Shown here: positions 14,251 to 21,523 of the stretch, piece after piece | How positions within the stretch are numbered: the first letter of the stretch is position 1 | Layout: the number at the start of each line of letters is the position of its first letter | Source of the DNA: Actinomycetes bacterium | Lineage (GTDB): Bacteria; Actinomycetota; Acidimicrobiia; Acidimicrobiales; Bog-793 | Reading direction: 5' to 3' | Assembly (NCBI GenBank): GCA_021846125.1 | Contig: JAJZCK010000006.1 | Coordinates: 1-34,320 of the forward strand | Length of the DNA stretch: 34,320 nt | Program-made: the position numbers and the translations under genes | The notes under the pieces: model-generated | Told to the model about the DNA's origin: nothing | The model's database searches: none | What the model saw: the letters and a program-made list of their open reading frames with translations, nothing else

Positions 14251-15377
14251 CCCTCGAGAGGAGCCCGCTGCATGCGGCTCACGTCGAGCTCGGCGCGACG
14301 TTCGTGGAGTTCGGCGGTTGGGAGATGCCACTCAGCTATCCGTCGGGCACCCTCGCGGAGCATCTCGCGTGCCGGCACGGCGCGGTCGTGTTCGACGTCA
14401 GCCACCTCGGCACGGTCCGGCTCGAGGGGCCGGGCAGCTTCGCCCTGTTGCAGGCGACGCTCACGAACGACCTCGGCCGCATCGCTCCGGGCGGTGCCCA
14501 GTACAGCCACCTGCTGGCCGAGCACGACGCGTCGGTGCTCGACGACATGATCGTCTGGTGGCTCGGCGAGGAGCGCTTCGACGTCATGCCGAACGCGTCG
14601 AACACCGCGAGTGTCCGCGCCGCGATCGGAGGCGTCGACGTCACCGCCGGTCGTGTCGTGCTGGCGGTCCAAGGCCCGCGTGCGCGCGAGGCCCTCGCTG
14701 CGGTGAGCCCGGAGGCCGCGCGAGTCGGTAGGTTCCGCACGGTCGCGTTCCAGCTCCGCGGCGCCGCGTGCGTCGCAGCGGGGACCGGCTACACCGGAGA
14801 GGACGGCGTGGAGTGCGCGGTGCCAGCCGAGGTCGCGGGCAAGGTGCTCGCCGACCTGCTCGCGGCGGGTGCGGTGCCGGCAGGCCTCGGCGCGCGCGAC
14901 ACGCTCCGGCTGGAGGCGGGCCTGCCGCTCCACGGCCACGAGCTCGGTCCAGGGATCACGCCGCTGCAGGCGGGTCTCGGCTGGGTTGTCGCCTGGTCCA
15001 AGCCCACCTTCGCGGGGCGCGAAGCGCTCGCCGCGGAGCGGGCGAGCGGTCCCCGTCGGTTGCTCCGCGGCCTTCTCGGCGACGGTCGCCGGCCGCTGCG
15101 CTCCGGCATGACATGCGCTCGGACAGCCGGCCCGATCGGCGGCGGGCAGCAGGGCGCCGGACCCCGAAGCGAAACGAGCGATCTCGCGGGCGAGGTGGTG
15201 GGCCAGGTGACGAGCGGGAACTTCTCGCCCGTGCTCGGACGTGGGATCGGGCTCGCGTTCCTGGCCCCGGACACCCCCGGCGGCGCGGAGCTCCTCGTCA
15301 CCGGTCGCGGTGCCGGGCTGCCGGCGACAGTCGTCCGACCGCCCTTCCACCGCCTGGCGCTGCCCGCTCGTTCGTAG
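14247..15377 (+). CDS. gcvT: Aminomethyltransferase (glycine cleavage system T protein)
   Basis: Takes the aminomethyl group from the H protein to tetrahydrofolate, releasing ammonia and forming 5,10-methylene-THF. Marks are SPLHAAHVELGATFVEFGGWEMPLSY, FDVSHLGTVRLEG, LTNDLGRIAPGGAQYSHLL, SVLDDMIVWW (folate-contacting Asp) and TGYTGEDGVE. Next come LGARDTLRLEAGLPLHGHEL and, near the C-terminus, VTSGNFSPVLGRGIGLAFL. Between RRPLRSGMTC and GEVVGQVTSG about 20 extra residues, rich in Gly, Gln and Ala, are inserted compared with the E. coli protein. ATG 14247 overlaps the upstream stop by 4 nt. Downstream it converges on the MMPL gene. Confidence 0.93.
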   Translation: MTLERSPLHAAHVELGATFVEFGGWEMPLSYPSGTLAEHLACRHGAVVFDVSHLGTVRLEGPGSFALLQATLTNDLGRIAPGGAQYSHLLAEHDASVLDDMIVWWLGEERFDVMPNASNTASVRAAIGGVDVTAGRVVLAVQGPRAREALAAVSPEAARVGRFRTVAFQLRGAACVAAGTGYTGEDGVECAVPAEVAGKVLADLLAAGAVPAGLGARDTLRLEAGLPLHGHELGPGITPLQAGLGWVVAWSKPTFAGREALAAERASGPRRLLRGLLGDGRRPLRSGMTCARTAGPIGGGQQGAGPRSETSDLAGEVVGQVTSGNFSPVLGRGIGLAFLAPDTPGGAELLVTGRGAGLPATVVRPPFHRLALPARS

Positions 15378-15389
15378 CAGGTCCGCTGC

Positions 15390-15428
15390 GCCTCCGGGAG
15401 CTGTGCCTCCGGGAGCTGTGCCTTCGGG
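15390..15428. repeat. 15-bp tandem repeat between gcvT and the MMPL gene (about 2.6 copies)
   Basis: gcctccgggagctgt occurs exactly at 15390 and 15405, followed by a partial diverged copy at 15420. The array fills most of the gap between two convergent stop codons (15377 and 15430). Confidence 0.85.
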
Positions 15429-15429
15429 A

Positions 15430-17757
15430 CTACGCCTCCGAAGCTGGCCCCGCAGCGCCGACGAGCGCGGGGGCCCGCTCGTCAGCGGTCGTGTCGGCGC
15501 GGCTGAGCTTTGCTGGCCACCAGTTCCACCGGCCGAGAAGGGCCACGACCGACGGGACGATGAGCGTCCGGACGAGGAAGGTGTCCATCAGTATCCCGAT
15601 CGCGAGACCGAAGCCGATGTCCCGGATCTGACTGCCACTCGACCCGCTGCCGCCCGTGATCGCGAGGACGCCGAAGGTCCCCGCGAGGACGAGGCCGGCC
15701 GAGGTCACCGTCGGTCCCGTCCTCGCCACCGCGCGCACCACCGCCTCGTGGAGCGGAAGGTCGTGCGCCTCCTCGCGGATCCGGGTCATGACGAGGATGT
15801 TGTAGTCCTCGCCCAGCGCGAGGAGGAACAAGAACATGAGGAACGGGAGGATGAAGGTGATGCCGTTGCTGCCGCCGATGTCGATGAACGCGATCGTCGA
15901 CACGCCGAGCGCCGCGAGGTAGGAGAGGGCGACGCTCACGATCAGGTAGAGCGGGGCGATCGCGCTGCGCAGCACGAGGGCGAGGAGGATCGCGATCGCG
16001 AGGATCGCGACGGGGACGATGTGGGTGAGGTCGTGGTTCGACGTGCTGCTGACGTCGTAGAGGGCGGCAGCCTCGCCCGCGAGGCCGCTGCGGACGGCAC
16101 CGGACGCTGCAGCTGCGCGCGTCACGACCGCCCGGATCTGCGGCGTGGCGTCCATCGCGGCGGTCGACTGCTGGCCGCCGGCGCGAAGTGTGGCCTCGAA
16201 CTGGATCGTCCTGCCGTCCGGCGAGACGAACTGGCTCGTCGAGCGGAACGCGTTGTAGTCCGCTAGCGGGATCCTCGCGGGGTACGGGTCGACTGGAGAG
16301 AGCTTCGTCGGGACGCCGAGCAGCTCGTGCAGGCGGGTATAGGTCGCCGGCGAGAGCGCGTGGCCGTTGGGGTCGAGCGGGCCGGAGATCCGGGTGATCT
16401 GGCCCGAGCCGACGAGCGACCTCTCGGCTGCGACCGCAGCGGCGGGGTCCACCCAGAGCGGACGGGTGTAGACGAGAGCGATGTTCGCGGGGTTCTCGCT
16501 CGCGCCGGGGAAGTACCTGGTGAGCGCGGCGTTGCCTGCTGCGGCGTCGGTACCCGCGGGGGCGTTGAGCGATCCGCCGAAGCCGCCCGAGCGGTAGCCG
16601 AGCGCCGCAGCCGCGAGCGCGCCGAAGATCACGACGCCGGTGACGAGCGTGATCCCGGGCCGCGCCACGAGACGCGTCGCGATGCTCGACCACGCGCCCA
16701 CCTTGGCCGGCGCCCTGTCCACCTGCGACGGCCAGAACACGGCCCTGCCGAAGATCGCCAGGAGCGCGGGCAGCAAGGTCAGCCCTGCGAGGAGCATGAC
16801 GGCGATGCCGAGAGCGAGAGGGATCCCGAGGTCCTTGTAGATCCCGAAGCTCGCGAGGAGCAGGCTCAGCAGGGCGAAGATCACCGTGCCCGCGGACGCG
16901 CTGATCGACTCGCCGACACGCACGAGCGCGTGGATGACGGCCTCGTGTGGCTCGAGCCCGTGGCGCAGCTCTTCGCGGACCCGGAAGACGAGGAAGAGCC
17001 CGTAGTCGGTGCCCGCCCCGAGGATCAAGACGATGAGGAGGAGCTCGGTGATCTCTGAGATCTTCAGCCCGTCCGCACCGAGACCGCCGATGAAGCGCGT
17101 CGAGACGAGGAGCGCGAACGCCGCGGGGAGCAGCGTGACGAGGGGCGCGAGGAGGCTGCGGAAGATGAGAAGGAGGAGGACGACGATCAGCAGCAGCGAG
17201 AGCGACTGGGTCTTGCTGCCCGTCGAGTTCGAGCTCTTCTGATTGGCGACGTTCGTCGCGATCGCCCCGGCGAGATCGAGCCGGAGGCCCGCCGGCGCTC
17301 CGACACGCGAGAACGTCGCCTGGATCTCGCCGAGGACGGTCTTCTGGGTGGCGACGTCCGAGCTGTTCACGCGGAGCTTGACGACGATCTCCGTCGCCCT
17401 GCCGTCTGGCGAGGCACCGAGCTCACGGGCACCGGTGACGCGGGCGACACCGTCGACAGCGTGCACCTCACGTGCGATCGCCGCCTGGTCTGCGCTCGTC
17501 AGCGGGCCGGCCGGCCGAGATGCGACGACCGTCGTCTCGCTCGTGGTGGCCGAGCTCCCGAGGATCGGCGCGAGCAGGCTCGCAGCCTGAGAGCTCGGGG
17601 CACTCGACGGCAGGAACTGCGAGTTGTCGTTGTTGACCTGGCTCCCGAGCGAGGGGAGCGAGTGCGACGACACGACGATCGCGGCGATCCACGCGAGCAC
17701 GACGAGGTAGCGGAAGCGGACGACGAAGCGACCGAGGCCGCCGAAGAAGGTGTTCAT
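15430..17757 (-). CDS. MMPL-family RND transporter
   Basis: A 775-residue membrane protein with two repeats of the RND fold. There is an N-terminal membrane segment (YLVVLAWIAAIVVSS), a first periplasmic domain (about 35-185), a block of hydrophobic segments with LGAGTDYGLFLVFRVREEL (GTDYG at 249-253), a second external domain and a second membrane block with LALGEDYNILVMTRIREEA. These DY motifs carry the proton relay in MMPL proteins. The family exports lipids, siderophores or drugs in actinobacteria. ATG 17757 has AGGAGA upstream. Only 12 nt separate it from the MFS gene upstream, so it probably belongs to a tetR-MFS-MMPL operon. The substrate is unknown. Confidence 0.93.
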   Translation of the reverse strand: MNTFFGGLGRFVVRFRYLVVLAWIAAIVVSSHSLPSLGSQVNNDNSQFLPSSAPSSQAASLLAPILGSSATTSETTVVASRPAGPLTSADQAAIAREVHAVDGVARVTGARELGASPDGRATEIVVKLRVNSSDVATQKTVLGEIQATFSRVGAPAGLRLDLAGAIATNVANQKSSNSTGSKTQSLSLLLIVVLLLLIFRSLLAPLVTLLPAAFALLVSTRFIGGLGADGLKISEITELLLIVLILGAGTDYGLFLVFRVREELRHGLEPHEAVIHALVRVGESISASAGTVIFALLSLLLASFGIYKDLGIPLALGIAVMLLAGLTLLPALLAIFGRAVFWPSQVDRAPAKVGAWSSIATRLVARPGITLVTGVVIFGALAAAALGYRSGGFGGSLNAPAGTDAAAGNAALTRYFPGASENPANIALVYTRPLWVDPAAAVAAERSLVGSGQITRISGPLDPNGHALSPATYTRLHELLGVPTKLSPVDPYPARIPLADYNAFRSTSQFVSPDGRTIQFEATLRAGGQQSTAAMDATPQIRAVVTRAAAASGAVRSGLAGEAAALYDVSSTSNHDLTHIVPVAILAIAILLALVLRSAIAPLYLIVSVALSYLAALGVSTIAFIDIGGSNGITFILPFLMFLFLLALGEDYNILVMTRIREEAHDLPLHEAVVRAVARTGPTVTSAGLVLAGTFGVLAITGGSGSSGSQIRDIGFGLAIGILMDTFLVRTLIVPSVVALLGRWNWWPAKLSRADTTADERAPALVGAAGPASEA

Positions 17758-17769
17758 GGAGGTCTCCTG

Positions 17770-19371
17770 TCAGAGGTGCGCGTCGAGAGCCAGCGTGTGG
17801 TCGTCGACCGCCGGCGGGCGGCCGTCGACGTCCACACGGGCGGGGCCGGCGCGCCGGAGCTCGACGTGGGGAATGACGAGCGAGCCGAGGAATGCGAGGA
17901 AGCCGATCGGGATCGCTATGAGGAACACCGTGCGGATCGAGTCTGCGTAACCGGCCACGAACGCGTCCCTGATCGGTCGCGCGAGATGGTCGAGCAGCTG
18001 CGGCGTCATGCTCGCACCGGTGACGCCTCGCGGGAGGGTCGCGCCGTGGAGGTGGCGCGCCAGGTTGCCGACGAGGACGTTCGAGAAGATCGCGCCGAAC
18101 ACCGCGGTCCCGAACGAGCCGCCGATCGAGCGGAAGAAGGTGGCACCAGACGTCGCGACCCCGAGCTCGCTCTGGGGGAGCGAGTTCTGCACGATGAGGA
18201 CGAGCACCTGCATCACGCCGCCGAGGCCCATCCCGAGCACGACCATGTAGAGCGAGGACGATGCGGTCCCGCTGCCGACGCCGAGCCGCGAGAGCAGCAC
18301 GAGGCCGAGCGTCATCGCGGCGGTGCCGGCGATGGGGAAGGTCCGGTAGCGACCGGTCCTGCTGATGACCTGGCCGGATGCGATCGAGACGACGAGGAGG
18401 CCGGCCATGAGGGGGAGCAGGTCGACGCCGGAGATCGTGGGCGACGCGCCGCGCACGATCTGGAAGTACGCGGGCAGGTAGGTGATCGCCCCGAACATCG
18501 CGAAGCCGACGATGAAGCCGACCACGCTCGTCGTCGAGAATGCCCGGCTCGCGAACAGGTGCAGCGGCAGCACCGGCTCCGCTGCACGCCGCTCGACCAC
18601 GATGAACGCGACGGTGAACACCGCGCCGGCGACTCCCATCGCGTAGATGGGGGCCGAGCTCCACCGGTAGGTCGTGCCGCCGAGGCTGGTGAGCAGGACG
18701 AAGCTCGTGGCCGCGAGCGCGAGGAGCGACGTGCCGAGGTAGTCGATCACGTGGTGGACGCGGGTGCTGTGGCCGGGCACGGTCGTCGCGACGACGAAGA
18801 GCGCGACGGCCCCGATCGGCAGGTTGACGTAGAAGATCCACCGCCACGACAGCTGCTCGACGAACACCCCTCCGAGGAGCGGCCCGACGACGCTCGCGAC
18901 GCCGAAGACCGCTCCGAACAGTCCCTGGTAGCGACCGCGGTCACGGGGCGGGACGACGTCGCCGACGATCGACTGGGCACCGACCATGAGGCCACCGCCC
19001 CCGAGGCCCTGCACCGCGCGGAAGGCGATCAGCTCGAGCATCGAGTGGCTGACGCCGGAGAGGACCGAGCCGGCGAGGAAGATCACGATCGACGCCTGGA
19101 AGAAGACCTTCCGGCCGTAGAGGTCGCCGAGCTTGCCCCACAGCGGCGTCGACGCGGTCGAGGCGAGCAGGTAGGCGACGACGACCCAGGAGAGGTGCGA
19201 GGCGCCGTGCAGGTCCGCGACGATCGTCGGCAGGGCGGTCGAGACGATCGTCTGGTCGAGAGCGGCGAGCAGCATGCCGAGCATGAGCGCGCCGATGATC
19301 AGCAGGATCCGCCGCCGGGCGAGGGCGGGGATCTCCGGGTCGGCAGGGCCGAGCGCGGCGGTGTCGGTCAT
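17770..19371 (-). CDS. MFS multidrug transporter, DHA2 family (EmrB/QacA-like)
   Basis: A 533-residue pump of the 14-TM proton-antiport type. Marks are LAALDQTIVSTALPTIVADL (DHA2 motif in TM1), WVVVAYLLASTASTPLWGKLGDLYGRK (motif A), FRAVQGLGGGGLM (motif B) and FGAVFGVASVVGPLLGGVF with WRWIFYVNLPIG (motif C region). The end is a hydrophilic tail. ATG 19371 overlaps the tetR stop (ATGA) and AAAGGAG lies just upstream. A drug or toxic metabolite exported under TetR control is the likely role; the substrate cannot be inferred. Confidence 0.95.
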   Translation of the reverse strand: MTDTAALGPADPEIPALARRRILLIIGALMLGMLLAALDQTIVSTALPTIVADLHGASHLSWVVVAYLLASTASTPLWGKLGDLYGRKVFFQASIVIFLAGSVLSGVSHSMLELIAFRAVQGLGGGGLMVGAQSIVGDVVPPRDRGRYQGLFGAVFGVASVVGPLLGGVFVEQLSWRWIFYVNLPIGAVALFVVATTVPGHSTRVHHVIDYLGTSLLALAATSFVLLTSLGGTTYRWSSAPIYAMGVAGAVFTVAFIVVERRAAEPVLPLHLFASRAFSTTSVVGFIVGFAMFGAITYLPAYFQIVRGASPTISGVDLLPLMAGLLVVSIASGQVISRTGRYRTFPIAGTAAMTLGLVLLSRLGVGSGTASSSLYMVVLGMGLGGVMQVLVLIVQNSLPQSELGVATSGATFFRSIGGSFGTAVFGAIFSNVLVGNLARHLHGATLPRGVTGASMTPQLLDHLARPIRDAFVAGYADSIRTVFLIAIPIGFLAFLGSLVIPHVELRRAGPARVDVDGRPPAVDDHTLALDAHL

Positions 19372-20087
19372 CGGGCTCCTTTGGCGAGCGTCTCTGTCAT
19401 GCTCGAGCTGTCGGCGAGGCCGCTCGAGAGGGCGTGGAAGCCGGCGCGCACCACATCCTCGGCAGCGGTGGCTCCGCCACCTCGTGCCCAGTAGAGGAGC
19501 GCGACGCGTGCGACGGCCATCGCGGCCGAGGCGAGGAGAGCGGGGTAGGGATCGCTCGCGGTGTCGGCGCCCGTGCGCTCGGCGACGGCGTCAGCGACGA
19601 CCCGCTCGAACGCGGCCATGTGCGCGACGAGCGCGACGCGCAGGTACGGGTCGTCCTGCACCGCTCGCATGCGGCGGTACAGCTCCACCGGGTCGCGCCA
19701 CGTGCTGTCGGGGTGCCGGCTCCGCGCGGCGATGTGCGAGCACACGACGTGTTCGACGGCCTGGAAGGGGGTCTCTTGCGACGGGCGTCCGAGGATCTCC
19801 GCGCGTAGCTCGCCGAGAAGCTCGTCGTCGCCGAGGACTGCCGCCTCTTTCGACGGGAAGTAGTTGAAGAACGTCCTCGGCGAGACGTCCGCCGCCTCGG
19901 CGATGTCCTCGACCGTCACGTGCGCGTAGCCTCGTGAGGCGACGAGGTCGAGGGCTGCGCAGCGCAGCGCCTGGCGCGTGGCGAGCTTCTTGCGATCTCG
20001 CCTAGTGGTGTCGTGCTGGGTCGCGTCCTGCCCGCTCGTCGTCGGCGCGGCAGCGTCGCTCGGGAGATGCTCGCTCAGGCCGGTCAT
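19368..20087 (-). CDS. TetR-family repressor of the efflux operon
   Basis: A 239-residue regulator. After a Ser/Thr/Asp-rich leader of about 30 residues comes the TetR helix-turn-helix KLATRQALRCAALDLVASRGYAHVTVEDIAEAADVSPRTFFNYFPSKEAAV, a very typical match with the recognition helix VSPRTFFNYF. The C-terminal domain ends with a helix-rich ligand pocket. Its stop overlaps the start of the MFS gene by 4 nt and the MMPL gene follows, so it is the first gene of an efflux operon and most likely represses it. Direct repeats and a TATAGT box lie directly upstream of ATG 20087. Confidence 0.92.
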   Translation of the reverse strand: MTGLSEHLPSDAAAPTTSGQDATQHDTTRRDRKKLATRQALRCAALDLVASRGYAHVTVEDIAEAADVSPRTFFNYFPSKEAAVLGDDELLGELRAEILGRPSQETPFQAVEHVVCSHIAARSRHPDSTWRDPVELYRRMRAVQDDPYLRVALVAHMAAFERVVADAVAERTGADTASDPYPALLASAAMAVARVALLYWARGGGATAAEDVVRAGFHALSSGLADSSSMTETLAKGAR

Positions 20088-20111
20088 GTTGCAGCCACTA
20101 TAACGTTGCAG
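20088..20111 (-). promoter_or_regulatory. Promoter/operator of the tetR-MFS-MMPL operon
   Basis: TATAGT (minus strand, 20102-20097) is a good -10 box 9 nt before ATG 20087. Two direct copies of the heptamer gttgcag (plus strand 20088-20094 and 20105-20111, 17 bp apart) flank the box on both sides. A repressor bound to them would block transcription. Binding is inference. Confidence 0.5.
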
Positions 20112-20157
20112 TCAGCGCAGCGGCGGACGGCCCAGCTCGCGAGAGCGCAACCCGGTG

Positions 20158-20171
20158 CGCACCCGGGTGCG
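20158..20171. other. 14-bp perfect palindrome
   Basis: CGCACCCGGGTGCG reads the same on both strands. It sits about 50 nt downstream of the sigma-1 stop, directly beside the 15-bp repeat array and within the region upstream of tetR. It has no loop, so protein binding is more likely than a hairpin. Confidence 0.6.
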
Positions 20172-20230
20172 GTGTGTCAGGCGGCGGTGTGTCAGGCGGC
20201 GGTGTGTCAGGCGGCGGTGTGTCAGGCGGG
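20171..20230. repeat. 15-bp tandem repeat overlapping the 3' end of sigma-1 (4 copies)
   Basis: ggtgtgtcaggcggc is repeated at 20171, 20186, 20201 and 20216, the last copy differing in the final base. The sigma factor's stop codon (20224-20222) lies inside the copy nearest the gene, and every further copy carries the same in-frame TGA. Confidence 0.95.
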
Positions 20231-21088
20231 GCGGGCGCTAGCGGCGGGCCGCCGCACCTCGTCGGCTGCGAGGAGGCGACGGAGAGTCTGGATCGCAGTG
20301 GCCTCGATCTGGCAGACGCGTGAGTTGCTCACCCCGAGCATCACGCCGATCTGCTCCTGGGTGAGCCCTCCGAGGAAGTGCAACGTGACGACTGTGCGCT
20401 GGCGCTCGGGCAGCTTGGTCACCGCGCGCCTGACCTCTTCGAACTGCTCGCTGCGCAGCACGAACGGCTCGGGCTCGGCGTCGCGGTCGGAGACGATGAG
20501 GTCGATGAGGCGCATCTCCTCGCCCGCTGCGGCGTTCCCCACGCTGTGCTGGAGGTGGAGGAGCTGCGAGGACTGCACGGCCGTGAGGACGTCCTCGCCG
20601 ATCGCGCCGTCGGTGCCCATCTCGGACAGGACCTCGCTCGTCTCCGGGGTGCGCCCGAGCTCGCTCGACAGCGCGTCGACGGTCGCCCGGTAGGTGATGA
20701 CCCGGCGGCGCACCGTGCGGGGGAGCCAGTCCAGACGGCGAAGCTCGTCGAAGATCGCGCCGCGGACCCTTTTCGTCGCGTAGCTGGGGAACCGGTTCGC
20801 AGGGGAGTCGCTCGCCCAGCGGTCGATCGCCTCGACGAGGCCGAGGAGCCCGAAGCTGCGCAGGTCGTCGATCTCCCAGTAGCTGCGGACGTTCGCCGGC
20901 AGGCGGGAGACGACAAGCTTGACCAGGGGCTCGTAGGCGAGGATCAGGTCGTTGCGTGCGACGCGGTCCCGCCCGGCCCAATAGCGCTCCCACAGGGCGT
21001 CGGTGTCGTCAGGTTCCGGCAGTTGATGGTTGGCACGCGCGAGCCGCGGAAGGCACCGGGTCTCGCTGAGGCTCGGCAAGGCTGTCAT
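20222..21088 (-). CDS. RNA polymerase sigma factor, FliA/WhiG type (sigma-1)
   Basis: A 288-residue sigma-70 family protein with regions 2, 3 and 4. Region 2 is ALWERYWAGRDRVARNDLIL, YEPLVKLVVSRLPANVRSYWEIDDLRSFGLLGLVEAID and FPSYATKRVRGAIFDELRRLDWLPR, the last being the hallmark of the FliA/WhiG/SigF group. Region 4 is KLPERQRTVVTLHFLGGLTQEQIGVMLGVSNSRVCQIEATAIQTL. ATG 21088 has AAGGAGC with good spacing; an upstream in-frame start at 21139 lacks one. It diverges from a glycosyltransferase gene and lies about 9 kb from a second sigma factor of the same group. One of the two probably reads the TCAA-N16-GCCGATAG promoters further right. Confidence 0.93.
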   Translation of the reverse strand: MTALPSLSETRCLPRLARANHQLPEPDDTDALWERYWAGRDRVARNDLILAYEPLVKLVVSRLPANVRSYWEIDDLRSFGLLGLVEAIDRWASDSPANRFPSYATKRVRGAIFDELRRLDWLPRTVRRRVITYRATVDALSSELGRTPETSEVLSEMGTDGAIGEDVLTAVQSSQLLHLQHSVGNAAAGEEMRLIDLIVSDRDAEPEPFVLRSEQFEEVRRAVTKLPERQRTVVTLHFLGGLTQEQIGVMLGVSNSRVCQIEATAIQTLRRLLAADEVRRPAASARPA

Positions 21089-21523
21089 CGCGTTGCTCCT
21101 TGGCCAAACGGGAAAGGTCCTGTCTGCCAGCTCGTCCAAGCACGCAACGTGGTGGCTCCGTCACGGTACACGCAAGCTCGTGTGCCGGCAAGGGGAAATA
21201 GGCCGGGATCGTTCAGGCGAAGCCCGACCCGTGGGGACGGGGGAGCGGGGACGTCTTTGCACGGTGTCGATCTGCACTTTGTCGAGCGGTGCTGCGCCAT
21301 CCAACCGGGCTCTCCTCCGAGGCCCCCACGGGCCTTTCCGACACTGTCGGCATGAGCGCACTTTCGCTTGAGAGATTTCGTCCACTTGCTCGCGGCCATT
21401 GCCGCAACGGAGGCAGGGCCGCCCCGCGGCCCGTGCTCCGGAGCCGCTCGGGCGCCGGGGAGTGCCGGCGCATGTCCCGGGCGCCTAAAGGTGACGCACC
21501 CCGCGATCGTTGGTAACGGCGAG
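21089..21523. other. Intergenic region between sigma-1 and the GT4 gene
   Basis: About 435 bp between two divergent starts. Open frames here are short and I do not trust any. The only clear element is the sigma-1 promoter at 21163-21191. I see no clear promoter for the plus-strand GT4 gene and no FliA/WhiG-type site. Composition is less GC-rich around 21190-21380. Part of it may be the 5' end of the GT4 gene if that starts earlier than ATG 21524. Confidence 0.5.
21163..21191 (-). promoter_or_regulatory. Housekeeping-type promoter of sigma-1
   Basis: On the minus strand TTGCCG (21191-21186) and TACCGT (21168-21163) are separated by exactly 17 bp, giving a leader of about 70 nt before ATG 21088. 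It is not a FliA-type site, so sigma-1 would be made by the main sigma factor. Confidence 0.55.

Noticed and set aside
17461-19494. Long plus-strand open frame (over 670 codons) rich in Arg, Glu, Asp and His
   Set aside because: It is antisense to the MMPL and MFS genes. The composition is the typical mirror of membrane-protein codons, with no motif.
15380-20230. Efflux block as a mobile element
   Set aside because: No transposase, integrase, tRNA or terminal repeats are seen, and base composition matches the flanks.
21352-21523. A longer N-terminus for the GT4 glycosyltransferase (from 21368)
   Set aside because: The added residues are low-complexity Ala/Gly/Pro/Arg with no family similarity and no ribosome site. 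ATG 21524 or GTG 21491 is more likely.
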